Origin: Methylobacterium sp. WL1
GTDB taxonomy: Bacteria; Pseudomonadota; Alphaproteobacteria; Rhizobiales; Beijerinckiaceae
Reading direction: 5' to 3'
Length of the DNA: 64,000 nucleotides
NCBI RefSeq assembly: GCF_008000895.1
Contig: NZ_CP042823.1
Coordinates: forward strand, 2,694,001-2,758,000
In this document: in pieces, positions 1 through 8,887 of the stretch
How positions within the stretch are numbered: position 1 is the stretch's first letter
How the letters are laid out: the number at the start of each line of letters is the position of its first letter
The notes under the pieces: model-generated
Told to the model about the DNA's origin: nothing
What the model saw: only the letters and a program-made list of their open reading frames with translations
Database searches by the model: none
Program-made: the position numbers and the translations under genes

Positions 1-672
1 TACGTCCACTTCGTCGCCGAGAAGAGCCTGCTGGAGGCGATCGCCTCGTCGCTCACCGAGATGTTCTCGCCGACGATCATCTCGGAGCGCGTCGCCGGGA
101 TGCTGAAGAACTATGACTTCATCACCAAGGACACGCTGGCGTATTTCGACAAGCGCCTGACCCAGGCACCGCGTGATGCAGACTTCGCCCTCGATTACGT
201 GAAGACGCATGCGACGACGCCGGACCTGCAGCTTCAGGCGATGGCCGCGCTGACGTTCAAGTGCAACGTGCTTTGGACCCAGCTCGACGCCCTCTATTTC
301 GCCTATGTCGCCCCCGGCATGATCCCGCCGGATGCGTGGACGCCGGGAACCGGTCTCGTTGCGGAAGCACCCGTCGCGACGGCGGGGTCCGGCGTTCGCA
401 AGATGGCGGCCGACGACCGGCCGCGCCTTCCGCGAGGCGTGCGGCTGCGCCACGACGAGACCCGCGGCAAATACGTCCTGCTCGCTCCCGAGCGGACCTT
501 CGACCTCGACGACAACGCCGTGGCGGTGCTCAAGCTCGTGGATGGGAACCGCAGCGTCGCTGCGATCGCCGACGAGCTTGGCCGGACCTATGCGGCCGAT
601 CCGCGGGCCATCGAGGCCGATATCCTGGTGATGCTGGACGGGCTGGCGGAAAAACGGGTCCTGGAGCGATGA
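1..672 (+). CDS. pqqCD: PqqC/D fusion protein, 5'-truncated by window edge
   Basis: This is the C-terminal part of a fused PQQ biosynthesis protein; the reading frame is open from base 1, so the start lies outside the window. The first ~115 residues are the end of PqqC, the cofactor-less oxidase that performs the last ring-closing oxidation of PQQ. From about base 410 the sequence becomes a PqqD domain (motifs [23 protein letters not shown]), the small chaperone that presents the PqqA peptide to PqqE. A fused PqqC/D is known from Methylobacterium. The stop overlaps the pqqE start (ATGA), so the two are translationally coupled. pqqA and pqqB are expected upstream, outside the window. Confidence 0.95.
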   Translation, partial: YVHFVAEKSLLEAIASSLTEMFSPTIISERVAGMLKNYDFITKDTLAYFDKRLTQAPRDADFALDYVKTHATTPDLQLQAMAALTFKCNVLWTQLDALYFAYVAPGMIPPDAWTPGTGLVAEAPVATAGSGVRKMAADDRPRLPRGVRLRHDETRGKYVLLAPERTFDLDDNAVAVLKLVDGNRSVAAIADELGRTYAADPRAIEADILVMLDGLAEKRVLER

Positions 673-1814
673 ACGCACTGACGCCGAACCGGCCGGACGT
701 TCCAGCGCCGGTGGGCCTGCTCGCCGAGCTGACCCACCGCTGTCCGTTGCGCTGCCCCTATTGTTCGAACCCGCTGGAGCTCGACCGTCGCTCCGGCGAG
801 CTCGACACGGCCACGTGGCAGCGCGTCCTGACGGAAGCGTCCGGCCTCGGCGTCCTCCATGTCCACCTCTCCGGGGGCGAGCCGACGGCGCGCAACGATA
901 TCGTCGAGATCACCAAGACCTGCGCGGATCTCGGCCTCTACTCGAACCTGATCACCTCCGGGGTGGGCGGTGCTCTGGGCAAGCTCCAGGCGCTCTACGA
1001 TGTCGGGCTCGACCACGTGCAGCTCTCGGTGCAGGGCGTCGATGCGCAGAACGCGGAGAAGATCGGGGGCCTGAAGAACGCGCAGCCGCAGAAATTCGAG
1101 TTCGCCTCCAAGGTGGTCGAGCTGGGGCTGCCGCTGACGCTGAACTCGGTGATCCATCGCGGTAACATCCACGAGGTCGAAGGCTTCATCGACCTTGCCG
1201 TGAAGATGGGTGCCAAGCGCCTCGAAGTGGCGCACACGCAGTATTACGGCTGGGCCTACGTCAACCGCGCGGCCCTGATGCCCGACAAGGCGCAGGTCGA
1301 TGCCTCAATCCGGATCGTCGAGGCCGCACGTGAGCGGCTCAAGGGTCAGCTCGTCATCGACCTCGTCGTGCCGGATTACTACGCGAAATACCCGAAAGCC
1401 TGTGCCGGCGGCTGGGGCCGCAAGCTGATGAACGTCACGCCCCAGGGCAAAGTCCTGCCCTGCCACGCGGCCGAGACGATCCCGGGTCTCGAGTTCTGGC
1501 ACGTCACCGACCACGCGCTGGGCGAGATCTGGCGGGATTCGCCAGCCTTCACCGCCTATCGCGGGACCGACTGGATGAAGGAGCCCTGCCGCTCTTGCGA
1601 CCGTCGGGAGAAGGATTGGGGCGGCTGCCGCTGTCAGGCCCTGGCGCTCGCCGGGGATGCCGCGGCGACCGATCCGGCCTGCTCGCTCTCGCCGCTCCAC
1701 GCCAAGGTGCGGGCGTTGGCCGTCGAAGAAGCGGCTGAGACGCCGCCGGAATATGTGTATCGGACGATCGGCAGCAACGTCCGGTCGCCTTTCAAGGAGG
1801 ACGTCAACTCGTGA
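669..1814 (+). CDS. pqqE: PqqA peptide cyclase, radical SAM enzyme PqqE
   Basis: 381-residue radical SAM protein that crosslinks Glu and Tyr of the PqqA peptide, the first committed step of PQQ synthesis. The N-terminal cluster motif [11 protein letters not shown] (CxxxCxxC) binds the SAM-cleaving 4Fe-4S cluster; LSGGEPT is the usual GGEP SAM contact. The C-terminal SPASM region carries the auxiliary-cluster cysteines ([30 protein letters not shown]). The start ATG at 669 overlaps the stop of pqqC/D; an in-frame opening further upstream is only a shadow inside pqqC/D. The stop overlaps the GTG of the next gene, which continues the operon. Confidence 0.97.
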   Translation: MNALTPNRPDVPAPVGLLAELTHRCPLRCPYCSNPLELDRRSGELDTATWQRVLTEASGLGVLHVHLSGGEPTARNDIVEITKTCADLGLYSNLITSGVGGALGKLQALYDVGLDHVQLSVQGVDAQNAEKIGGLKNAQPQKFEFASKVVELGLPLTLNSVIHRGNIHEVEGFIDLAVKMGAKRLEVAHTQYYGWAYVNRAALMPDKAQVDASIRIVEAARERLKGQLVIDLVVPDYYAKYPKACAGGWGRKLMNVTPQGKVLPCHAAETIPGLEFWHVTDHALGEIWRDSPAFTAYRGTDWMKEPCRSCDRREKDWGGCRCQALALAGDAAATDPACSLSPLHAKVRALAVEEAAETPPEYVYRTIGSNVRSPFKEDVNS

Positions 1815-2521
1815 AGCTTCTTGCCACGACAGCCGTCGCGCTGGTGCTGGCCGCGGCGCCGGCGTTTGCTGAAGATGCGCCCAAGCCCGCGGCGGTCACC
1901 CAGGTCAACGCGGCGGCCCCGCCCAGTGCGGCCGATCTGCTGTTCGAGCAGCCGCATATGAAGAACGCGGCCCCCGGCTCGACGATCACGTACGATTACC
2001 TGCGCCGGTCGGGCATCGCCAAAGGACCGTTCGGGCCGCCCCTGTCGGATACGCTCACGCTCACGCTGGAGCCAGGTAAGAGCCCGGAGGCACGCGACAT
2101 CCGCGTCATGATGTTCTCCGGCCTGAACCGCGTGCCGGCCGGTCCCTTTGAGGACATGAGCGGCAACCCGGTGGTCTCGCTGTTCCTGGAGAACCACCTC
2201 CGCTCTCTGGCGAAGGTGCTGGAGGCCAACCCGCGCTACCTGAAGCTCGCCATCCGTAAGGGACTGCGCGAGGCCGCGACCGTGACGCCGACCAAGGTCT
2301 CGGTGAGCGGCCGCGAGGTCGACGGCTGGCGGGTCGAGATACAGCCCTTCGCCAAGGATGCCATGGAACAGCGCATGCGCGGCATGGACAAGATGATCTA
2401 CACCTTCATCATCGCCCCGGAGGTTCCTGGCGAGATCGTCTCCATCGAGGCGTCGTCGAAGAACGCCGAGGGTGGCGAATTGCTCGAGGAGAAGCTGAGC
2501 TATGATCCGAAAGCTGGCTGA
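1811..2521 (+). CDS. uncharacterised exported protein coupled to pqqE
   Basis: 236 residues starting at a GTG that overlaps the pqqE stop (GTGA), preceded by an AAGGAGG-like ribosome site inside the end of pqqE. The first ~20 residues are a Sec signal peptide ([20 protein letters not shown]) and the rest is soluble and mixed alpha/beta in appearance, with no lipobox and no cysteines, so a free periplasmic protein is likely. I do not recognise the family. It overlaps the next small exported protein by 20 bases, and both sit between pqqE and folP in one apparent transcription unit. Location beside PQQ and XoxF genes suggests, but does not prove, a periplasmic role in PQQ or methanol dehydrogenase handling. 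Confidence 0.85.
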   Translation: MKLLATTAVALVLAAAPAFAEDAPKPAAVTQVNAAAPPSAADLLFEQPHMKNAAPGSTITYDYLRRSGIAKGPFGPPLSDTLTLTLEPGKSPEARDIRVMMFSGLNRVPAGPFEDMSGNPVVSLFLENHLRSLAKVLEANPRYLKLAIRKGLREAATVTPTKVSVSGREVDGWRVEIQPFAKDAMEQRMRGMDKMIYTFIIAPEVPGEIVSIEASSKNAEGGELLEEKLSYDPKAG

Positions 2522-2864
2522 ACGCGGCGCGCTCGCCGCCCTCGCCCTGTGCCTGTCCGGCCTCGCCGGTTGGGCGGCTGAAGAGAACGACTATCCCACC
2601 GACGCGCGGGTCGATTACGTCTTCGGCTGCATGGCAGCCAACGGCCAGACCCGCGAGAGCATGCAGCGCTGCTCCTGTTCCCTCGACCAGCTCGCCGCGA
2701 TCCTGCCCTACGACAAGTACGTGCAGGCGAGCACGGTCCTGTCGATGCGCCAGGGCATCGGCAACCGGGCGAACGAGTTCAAGGCGACCAAGATCTTCGA
2801 CGACAAGGTCGCCGATCTCCGGCGCGCGCAGGCCGAGGCGGAGATCCGCTGCTATCGCGGCTGA
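2502..2864 (+). CDS. small exported Cys-motif protein
   Basis: 120 residues with a signal peptide (about residues 1-24, ending LAGWA). The mature part holds four cysteines in the pattern C-x(n)-C-x-C-x(n)-C: one in FGCMA, a CSC pair, and one four residues from the C-terminus. It overlaps the preceding exported-protein gene by 20 bases and ends 10 bases before folP, so it is expected to be co-translated with the PQQ operon. The cysteine layout resembles the unlinked gene at 29861-30226. No haem-binding CxxCH is present. Function unknown; disulfide-stabilised periplasmic protein is the simplest reading. Confidence 0.82.
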   Translation: MIRKLAERGALAALALCLSGLAGWAAEENDYPTDARVDYVFGCMAANGQTRESMQRCSCSLDQLAAILPYDKYVQASTVLSMRQGIGNRANEFKATKIFDDKVADLRRAQAEAEIRCYRG

Positions 2865-2874
2865 TGACCGGACC

Positions 2875-3789
2875 ATGACGGCCGGCGTTGCGCTGGCCTG
2901 TGGTTTCGATCACACCGGGTCCCGAACCGCTCCTGAGAACGGGACCCGATCCGTGCCCCCCTCCCCCGGCCTGTCCGACCTGTTGCCCGGCCTCGGGTCG
3001 CGCACATTGGTCATGGGCATCCTCAACGTCACGCCCGATTCGTTCTCCGACGGCGGCCTGTTCTCCGGTGAGGCCGAGGCGGTCGCCCAGGCGAAGCGCC
3101 TCGTGGACGAGGGCGCCGCGATCCTCGATATCGGCGGTGAATCGACCCGGCCGGGCCACGTTCCCGTCCCGGCCGAGGAGGAGCAGGCCCGCGTCCTGCC
3201 GGTGATCCGGGCGGTGGCACCCGGCCTGACTGTCCCGATCTCGATCGATACCTACAAGGCGTCTACCGCGCGTCTCGCGCTCGAAGCGGGCGCGCGCATC
3301 GTCAACGACGTCTGGGGCCTCCAGCGAGAGCCCGACATCGCCTCCGTGGCAGCCGCACACGGCGCCCCCGTGGTGATCATGCACAACCGTGAGACCATCG
3401 ACGCGGATCTGGATATCATCTCGGACCTGCTGACCTTCTTCGAGCGCTCGCTCGACATCGCCCGGCGGGCCGGCATTCCGGAGCGCGACATCGTGCTCGA
3501 TCCTGGCGTCGGCTTCGGCAAGACCTGGACGCAGCACCTGGACGTGCTGCGGCGCCTTCCCGAGATCCGGGCCCTGGGCTTTCCCGTCCTGGTTGGAGTC
3601 TCCCGCAAATCGCTGCTCGGCCGACTGCACGACCGTGAAACCCGGCCGGCGGACCGGCTCTACGGATCGCTCGCAGCCCATGCCCTCGCCGCCACGCTCG
3701 GAGCCGACATCGTGCGGGTCCACGACGTCGCGGCCCATGTCGATGCCGTTCGGGTTGTCGACGCCGTCATGCGGCCGGACGCCCGATGA
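2875..3789 (+). CDS. folP: dihydropteroate synthase
   Basis: Condenses 6-hydroxymethyl-dihydropterin pyrophosphate with p-aminobenzoate to dihydropteroate in folate synthesis. The TIM-barrel signatures are clear: MGILNVTPDSFSDGG at about residues 46-60, then DIGGESTRPG, SIDTYK, NDVWG and the C-terminal GVSRKS loop. The 304-residue call has a ~40-residue N-terminal extension before the conserved core, so a later start is possible, but no better internal ribosome site is obvious. The stop overlaps folB (ATGA), giving a tight folP-folB-folK set of three consecutive pathway enzymes. Confidence 0.95.
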   Translation: MTAGVALACGFDHTGSRTAPENGTRSVPPSPGLSDLLPGLGSRTLVMGILNVTPDSFSDGGLFSGEAEAVAQAKRLVDEGAAILDIGGESTRPGHVPVPAEEEQARVLPVIRAVAPGLTVPISIDTYKASTARLALEAGARIVNDVWGLQREPDIASVAAAHGAPVVIMHNRETIDADLDIISDLLTFFERSLDIARRAGIPERDIVLDPGVGFGKTWTQHLDVLRRLPEIRALGFPVLVGVSRKSLLGRLHDRETRPADRLYGSLAAHALAATLGADIVRVHDVAAHVDAVRVVDAVMRPDAR

Positions 3790-4163
3790 GCACGGACCGG
3801 ATCGGCGTCGCCCGCATCGCGGTGTTCGGGCGCCACGGCGTGCTGCCCGAGGAAGCCGTGCTCGGCCAGCGCTTCTATATTTCGATCGATGCGCGGCTCG
3901 ACCTTGCGCCGGCCGGTCGCTCAGACGACGTCGCCCACACGGTCAGCTACGCGGACCTCACCGAGATCGCCGTCATGATCGCGACGGAGCGCCGGTTCAA
4001 CCTCATCGAGGCTCTCGCCGAGACGATCGCGGCCACGATCCTCGAACGCCACGCCATGGTTGAAGCGATCACGATCCGCATCGACAAGCCGAGCGCGCCG
4101 GTGCCCGCGATCCTGGATGGGGTCAGCGTCGAGATCACGCGCCACCGCGGAGCCCGCGCATGA
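3786..4163 (+). CDS. folB: dihydroneopterin aldolase
   Basis: 125-residue protein of the T-fold FolB family, converting dihydroneopterin to 6-hydroxymethyl-dihydropterin and glycolaldehyde. Seen: the N-terminal IAVFGRHGVLPEE stretch (the usual FxxHGxxxxE signature), VSYADL in the middle, the NLIEALAETIA helix, and the terminal IRIDKPSAPVP strand (the family's KP.A.v motif). Length is normal for the family. ATG overlaps the folP stop and its own stop overlaps folK, so all three are coupled. Confidence 0.93.
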   Translation: MSTDRIGVARIAVFGRHGVLPEEAVLGQRFYISIDARLDLAPAGRSDDVAHTVSYADLTEIAVMIATERRFNLIEALAETIAATILERHAMVEAITIRIDKPSAPVPAILDGVSVEITRHRGARA

Positions 4164-4630
4164 GGGCGTATCTCGGCATCGGCAGCAACATCGGGGACAT
4201 GGCCGCGATGCTCGACCGTGCGGTCGCGGGGCTTGCCGCGACGCCCGGCATCGACGTGGTCGCCCGCTCGGCCGACTATCGGACGCCGCCCTGGGGCAAG
4301 ACCGATCAGCCCTGGTTTCTCAATGGTGCGGTGGCCGTCGATACGACGCTCGATCCGCATGGGCTGCTCGATGCCTGCCTCGGCGTCGAGCATGCGCTCG
4401 GGCGCATCCGCGAGGAGCGCTGGGGCCCCCGGGTGATCGATGTCGACGTGCTGGCGTACGAGGGAGCAACGGTGGACGACGCGCGGCTGGTTCTGCCCCA
4501 CCGTCATGTGCGGGAGCGTGCCTTCGTGCTGGTGCCACTGGCCGAGATCGCCCCGGATCTCGTGATTGGCGGCGAGCGCGTCGCCGATGCCCTGGCCAAG
4601 CTCGACCGCACCGGGATCACGCGAGTCTGA
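4160..4630 (+). CDS. folK: 6-hydroxymethyl-7,8-dihydropterin pyrophosphokinase
   Basis: 156-residue HPPK, which transfers pyrophosphate from ATP to hydroxymethyl-dihydropterin, producing the substrate for FolP. Family motifs: YLGIGSNIGD at the start, SADYRTPPWG, the catalytic GPRVIDVDVLAYEG block containing the two Mg-binding Asp residues, and LVLPHRHVRERAFVLVPL. Normal length. Last gene of the plus-strand operon; it converges on xoxJ with a strong hairpin between. Confidence 0.95.
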   Translation: MRAYLGIGSNIGDMAAMLDRAVAGLAATPGIDVVARSADYRTPPWGKTDQPWFLNGAVAVDTTLDPHGLLDACLGVEHALGRIREERWGPRVIDVDVLAYEGATVDDARLVLPHRHVRERAFVLVPLAEIAPDLVIGGERVADALAKLDRTGITRV

Positions 4631-4635
4631 GCCGA

Positions 4636-4665
4636 GGCTTGCGGGCGGCTGTCAGCCCGCAAGCC
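4636..4665. terminator. hairpin between convergent folK and xoxJ
   Basis: A perfect 11-bp stem (4636-4646 with 4655-4665) and an 8-base loop sits 6 bases after the folK stop and 11 bases beyond the xoxJ stop. It lacks a clear U-run on either strand, but its position makes a bidirectional terminator likely. Confidence 0.65.
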
Positions 4666-4676
4666 CGAAGCGTGGC

Positions 4677-5534
4677 CTACTTCGCGCCGGGTTCGGCCAT
4701 TTCATTGGCCTCGTCGTCGAGGAGCGGCACGTCGTAGTCGCGCAGTACCTGATCGATGTCTGCCTTGCGCTTGCGCAGGACCGTATTGAGCGAGCGCTTC
4801 CAGTCGTTCTCGCCGAGGCGCACACCCATGGCGATCCGGTAGGCCATAGGCGGACGGGAGGGCTCCTTGAGCAGGGGCGTCACCGTCATGGGCGTTCCGG
4901 ATTGCTTCGCAAGCCATCCTGCAGCAGGTCCCCAGAGCACCGCTGCATCGATGTCCTTGGCAGCCAGCCCCCCGACGATCTCGGCGCCGACGGTCTGGTA
5001 CTTGCGGGCCGGATCGAGCTGATAGGGCGCGTAGGCCTTCATGGTCGAGACGAGGCCGAGATCACCCATCCGGTTCACCGGCGGTGTGCCGGCGATGACC
5101 CCGATCGCCTTGCCCTTCAGCCGCGGATCGTCGAGGGCGGTGATGCCGTCGAGTTCTCCCGTGCGGGTGACGAGCACGTAGGACGAGCGATAATAAGGAT
5201 TGGTGGTCTGGACGAGGTCGCTGCCGAAGGCCTGGCCCATGATCAGGTCGCACAGGCCGGTGCCCAGCGTGTTGCGCACGAAGCCGGGACCCTGGGTCAG
5301 CCAGTAGTAGCGGACCTTGATCTTCAGTTCGTCGGCGATGATCGCCGCGATCTTGTTCTCGAAGCCGTCTTCCTTACGCTCGGAAAACGGCATGTTGCCG
5401 GGATCGCCGCAGACGCGCAGCACATCGGTCGTAACCGTGTCCGGTAGATGCTGCGCTGCAGCCCCCTGCGCCACCGTCATCGACAGGGCGCAGAGGGCGA
5501 GCGTCCGGGTAAAGGACGATGCAAGGGAGGACAT
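4677..5534 (-). CDS. xoxJ: periplasmic binding-protein-like XoxJ
   Basis: 285-residue exported protein of the quinoprotein dehydrogenase-associated substrate-binding family (SBP_bac_3 fold, MxaJ/XoxJ group). The signal peptide ends near AQGAAA; the mature protein starts with the family-type LRVCGDPGNMPFS. XoxJ is thought to assist activation or assembly of XoxF rather than to feed an ABC transporter, and no transporter genes are adjacent. The ATG at 5534 overlaps the xoxG stop (TGATG), so translation is coupled; a GTG at 5549 is an alternative start with an unfavourable ribosome site. Third gene of xoxF-xoxG-xoxJ. Confidence 0.93.
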   Translation of the reverse strand: MSSLASSFTRTLALCALSMTVAQGAAAQHLPDTVTTDVLRVCGDPGNMPFSERKEDGFENKIAAIIADELKIKVRYYWLTQGPGFVRNTLGTGLCDLIMGQAFGSDLVQTTNPYYRSSYVLVTRTGELDGITALDDPRLKGKAIGVIAGTPPVNRMGDLGLVSTMKAYAPYQLDPARKYQTVGAEIVGGLAAKDIDAAVLWGPAAGWLAKQSGTPMTVTPLLKEPSRPPMAYRIAMGVRLGENDWKRSLNTVLRKRKADIDQVLRDYDVPLLDDEANEMAEPGAK

Positions 5535-6145
5535 CAGCCGCCCATGCACTCCTTCTCGGCCTTCCGGGCGGTCTCAGGCTTGTCCTCGTGGTCGGAGGGA
5601 CGAACGCGGCCAACCGCGCCATCGGCCCGGGCCTTGAGGTAGGTGTAGAGATCGTCCGAGTAGCACATGACGTTCTTGTTATCGCCAAAGGCCGGCATGA
5701 CCTTCTGCTCGGATGCGCTGATGTCCTGCTTGCCGCCCACCAGGATGCCGATGAACTCCTCGTACGAGAGGTGCTTCAGCGAGTCCTTCAGGGCCGGCGC
5801 GTAGGTCGAGCCCATGCCATCAGGGCCGTGGCAGACGTGGCACTCGGCGTGATAGCGGCGGTAACCGGAGTAGGTGTACCAGTCGAGCTTCTTGCCATCG
5901 TTGGTAACGTGGTACGTCGGATGGCCGTCGGCGTCGACGTACTTGCCGTCCTCGACCTTAACGGCGGCGTTCTTCTTAAGTAGAGCGGGGTCCTGCTCGG
6001 CGGTCTTGTCGTTCGCGTTCAGCGAATTGGCGAGAGCCGGATCGGCAGGCTTGGCATCCTCAGCATGTACGGCAACCGCGGAAACGGTCGCTAGGGCGAG
6101 GGCGGCGAGAAACGGCCGCGTGACGATGTTGCTGAGGTTGTGCAA
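5534..6145 (-). CDS. xoxG: c-type cytochrome XoxG, XoxF electron acceptor
   Basis: 203-residue periplasmic monohaem cytochrome c that takes electrons from XoxF. One haem site, CHVCH at about residues 102-106, with a likely distal Met in the VMPAFGDN segment. I chose the TTG at 6145 because it is preceded by CAGGGAG at good spacing and places a normal signal peptide (cleaved near VAVHA, ~residue 28) at the N-terminus. An in-frame opening continues to 6217 but adds an Arg-rich stretch unlike a signal peptide. The stop overlaps xoxJ. Confidence 0.93.
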   Translation of the reverse strand: MHNLSNIVTRPFLAALALATVSAVAVHAEDAKPADPALANSLNANDKTAEQDPALLKKNAAVKVEDGKYVDADGHPTYHVTNDGKKLDWYTYSGYRRYHAECHVCHGPDGMGSTYAPALKDSLKHLSYEEFIGILVGGKQDISASEQKVMPAFGDNKNVMCYSDDLYTYLKARADGAVGRVRPSDHEDKPETARKAEKECMGG

Positions 6146-6222
6146 CGCGTAGTCTCCCTGGAGCGAGGCCCTTCGTCTCGCTTGGAGCCGTAGCCTCTTA
6201 CGACGAATTCTAATCACAAGGA

Positions 6223-6248
6223 TGCCGGCGCGGAAACCCGCGCCGGCA
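6223..6248 (-). terminator. hairpin between xoxF and xoxG
   Basis: A perfect 11-bp GC-rich stem (6223-6233 with 6238-6248) with a 4-base loop lies about 30 bases downstream of the xoxF stop. There is no U-run. On the xox mRNA it could act as a partial terminator or as a 3' end protecting xoxF message, so xoxF would be made in excess over xoxG and xoxJ. Confidence 0.5.
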
Positions 6249-6277
6249 CCATTTCGACACCTAAACCCTGCGGCCGA

Positions 6278-8083
6278 TTAGTTCGGCAGAGCGAAGACGG
6301 TCAGCTGACCACCGAGGTTGGTGTACTGCGAGAGGGCTGCGTAGCCGCCCACCGCGCCGAGACCGGCGTTCGGGTCGGTCAGACCGGCCGCGAGGCCGAT
6401 GCCGGCCCAGCCGCCGACGCCCGACAGGACGCCCACGTACTGCTTGCCCTTGAGCTGGTAGGTCATCACGTTACCGATGATGCCCGACGGCGTCTTGAAC
6501 TTGAACAGCTCCTTGCCGGTCTTGTCGTCGACAGCCTTCAGGTAACCTTCGAGGGTACCGTAGAACACCACGTCACCGGCGGTGGCGAGAGCACCGGACC
6601 ACACCGAGAACTGCTCGGCGTTGGACCACTTGATCTTACCGTTGACGCCGTCCCAGGCGATGAAGTTACCCATGCCGCCGTGCGAGTTCGGGGCCGGGTA
6701 CATCGACAGGGTCGCACCGACGTAGGGCTGGCCCGGGGTGTAGGTCACCCGGAACGGCTCGTAGTCCATGCAGACGTGGTTGGTGGGCACGTAGAACAGG
6801 TTGGTCTTCGGCGAGAAGGCAGCAGGCTGCTGATCCTTGGTGCCGAGGGCCGCCGGGCAGATACCCTTGGAGTTGGTATCCTCGCCGTTCTGCTCGGTCG
6901 AGTACTTCGACACGACCAGCGGCCGGCCGTAGTTCTTCGAACCCTTGTCCATGTCGACCTTGGTCGCCCAGTTGACGGCCGGATCGAACTTCTCGGCGAC
7001 CAGGAGGGCGCCGGTCTCGCGGTTCAGCGTGTAGCCGAAGCCGTTACGGTCGAAGTGGGTCAGGAGCGGCTGCTCCTTGCCGTCAACCTTCTGATCCGTG
7101 AGGATCATCTCGTTGATGCCGTCGTAGTCCCACTCGTCGTGCGGGGTCATCTGGTAGACCCACTTGGCGACGCCGGTATCCGGGTTACGCGCCCAGATGG
7201 TCATCGACCACTTGTTGTCGCCCGGACGCTGCTTGGGGTTCCAGGTCGAGGGGTTGCCCGAGCCGTAGTACATCAGGTCGAGCTTGGGGTCGTACGAGAA
7301 CCAGCCCCAGGTGCAGCCGCCGCCGGTCTTCCACTGATCGCCTTCCCAGGTCTTCAGCGAAGAATCCTTGCCGACCGGCTTGCCGAGCGAGGTGGTCTTC
7401 TCCGGGTCGACCAGCATCTGGTCGTCCGGGCCGATGGAGTAGCCGCGCCACACCTTCTTGCCGGTCTTCAGGTCGTAGGCGGTGACGTGGCACTGCACGC
7501 CGAACTCGCCGCCCGAGATGCCGACGATGACCTTGTCCTTCACGGGCAGAACCGTGGCGGTGTTGGTCTCGCCCTTCTTCGGGTCGCCGTTGACGACGGA
7601 CCAGTTCACCTTGCCGGTCTTGGCATCGAGCGACACGAGGGTGGTGTCGGCCTGGTGCAGCAGGATGGTGCCGTCGGCATAGGCGAGGCCGCGGTTGACC
7701 GTGTCACAGCACATGACCGGGATCACGGACGGATCCTGCTTCGGCTCGTACTTCCAGACGATCTTGGCCTCGTGGTCGAGGTCCAGGGCGTACACGATGT
7801 TCGGGAACGGCGTGTGCACGTACATCATGTTGCCGATCACGAGCGGCGAGCCCTCGTGGCCGCGCAGCACGCCGGTCGAGAAGGTCCAGGCAACCTGGAG
7901 GTTCTTCACGTTCGCCGAGGTGATCTGATCGAGCTTCGAATAACGGGTGTTGCCGTAGTCGACCGTCTGAAGCGCTTGTTCCGCCGGGTTGGCGATGCTC
8001 TTCAGGACGCTTTCGTTGGCCAGCGCCGGCGCGGCGATAGCCGCGACACCTGCGCCGAGCGCGAGGAGATGTACCGCTCTCAT
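6278..8083 (-). CDS. xoxF: lanthanide-dependent methanol dehydrogenase XoxF
   Basis: 601-residue PQQ-dependent alcohol dehydrogenase oxidising methanol in the periplasm. The start at 8083 gives a clean signal peptide (residues 1-22, ending PALA) and has GGAGGAA just upstream; the five-codon-longer start at 8098 is unlikely. Seen features: the vicinal disulfide CC at 125-126 that stacks on PQQ, metal ligands Glu193 and Asn277, catalytic Asp319 in WDYDG, and the extra Asp321 two residues later that marks lanthanide-type XoxF (Ca-type MxaF has Ala there). Tryptophan-docking propeller repeats occur throughout. First gene of xoxF-xoxG-xoxJ, facing the PQQ and folate genes. Confidence 0.97.
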   Translation of the reverse strand: MRAVHLLALGAGVAAIAAPALANESVLKSIANPAEQALQTVDYGNTRYSKLDQITSANVKNLQVAWTFSTGVLRGHEGSPLVIGNMMYVHTPFPNIVYALDLDHEAKIVWKYEPKQDPSVIPVMCCDTVNRGLAYADGTILLHQADTTLVSLDAKTGKVNWSVVNGDPKKGETNTATVLPVKDKVIVGISGGEFGVQCHVTAYDLKTGKKVWRGYSIGPDDQMLVDPEKTTSLGKPVGKDSSLKTWEGDQWKTGGGCTWGWFSYDPKLDLMYYGSGNPSTWNPKQRPGDNKWSMTIWARNPDTGVAKWVYQMTPHDEWDYDGINEMILTDQKVDGKEQPLLTHFDRNGFGYTLNRETGALLVAEKFDPAVNWATKVDMDKGSKNYGRPLVVSKYSTEQNGEDTNSKGICPAALGTKDQQPAAFSPKTNLFYVPTNHVCMDYEPFRVTYTPGQPYVGATLSMYPAPNSHGGMGNFIAWDGVNGKIKWSNAEQFSVWSGALATAGDVVFYGTLEGYLKAVDDKTGKELFKFKTPSGIIGNVMTYQLKGKQYVGVLSGVGGWAGIGLAAGLTDPNAGLGAVGGYAALSQYTNLGGQLTVFALPN

Positions 8084-8202
8084 GGGTTCCTCCGACAAGT
8101 CTTAAGAGTCGTACAGACGCACTTAGAGAGTGGCGTCGCTCGGACCCCGACCTGACTGTTTGCGACAGGGATGGACGCTTCGGTAGCGGGCGTAGCGGAC
8201 TT

Positions 8203-8254
8203 GAGGAGATCGAAAGATCCCCTCGCCAGGAGCCGCCATCCCTGAGGCGGCTCC
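8203..8254 (-). promoter_or_regulatory. tandem hairpins in the xoxF leader
   Basis: Reading toward xoxF, two adjacent stem-loops occur 120-171 bases before its start: a perfect 9-bp stem (8246-8254 with 8229-8237, 8-base loop), then a 9-bp stem with one G-U pair (8216-8224 with 8203-8211, 4-base loop). They would lie in the 5' leader if transcription begins near 8270. Possible post-transcriptional control element; function unproven. Confidence 0.4.
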
Positions 8255-8276
8255 CTCGAAACCGAAGCTTGCCCGG

Positions 8277-8304
8277 ACCTTAAGAGATTTTTGAGCGCCG
8301 TCAA
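8277..8304 (-). promoter_or_regulatory. candidate promoter for xoxF
   Basis: TTGACG (8299-8304) followed after 16 bases by TAAGGT, close to but weaker than a sigma-70 consensus, on the xoxF strand. It would start transcription just ahead of the two leader hairpins. Speculative: GC-rich alphaproteobacterial promoters are poorly predicted by eye. Confidence 0.25.
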
Positions 8305-8887
8305 CTCGATGTTGCTGAGCCTTGGGGATACGGTGAAAGCTTCTTTTTGCGTAACAAAACACGCGCGAATGTCATTGCTGTGCAATGTGGAATGCTGCGC
8401 TGCACAAGCTGGGGTGCGGCTATTTGGGCCCGTCTCAGGCTGCAGAGCGCGCTGTCCATGCAGTTCTTGCACGCCCAGGCCGCCCGGCTCGTTCCACTAT
8501 GCTCCGACTGCCTGATGAGCGTGACCATAACCGGTATTCAGGGCGCAGGCTGAGAGCTTGGTCAATCGCGGTGCGAAATGGTCGAGCTTGGGAAATGGCG
8601 GCGTTTTCGTGGGTTGAAGACTGCTTGTAGTCCCGCCGCTCGCGTTGGATGCGACGTTTTGGAGCCCGTGGCTCGTCCTCCTCACGAGGCTGTGATTGCC
8701 GAATCGTCCCGGTTCGATTCGTGACGTTCAAGACAGCAACGGTCCGGCGGGTTGGGCCGGGTGTTGCGCCGGCATCAGCGGGTTCAGGCTCGGCCGGGGA
8801 CAGCTTGGTGCGGGGTGGCCGGGCGTCGCTACGAACACTGCGTGCAGACAGCCCTTGCCGGCCATCAGTAACGTCGGTCGTTACCGG

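Larger units (their letters stand above)
8084..8887. other. long intergenic region upstream of xoxF
   Basis: About 800 bases with no convincing gene. It holds the xoxF ribosome site, the two leader hairpins and the candidate promoter. The part around 8320-8400 is noticeably less GC-rich than the surroundings, as expected for regulatory DNA. Short open frames here overlap one another on both strands and look like chance openings. Confidence 0.6.

Noticed and set aside
8690..8720. GGTTCGATTC resembling a tRNA T-loop
   Set aside because: No matching acceptor stem, anticodon stem or CCA end could be found around it.
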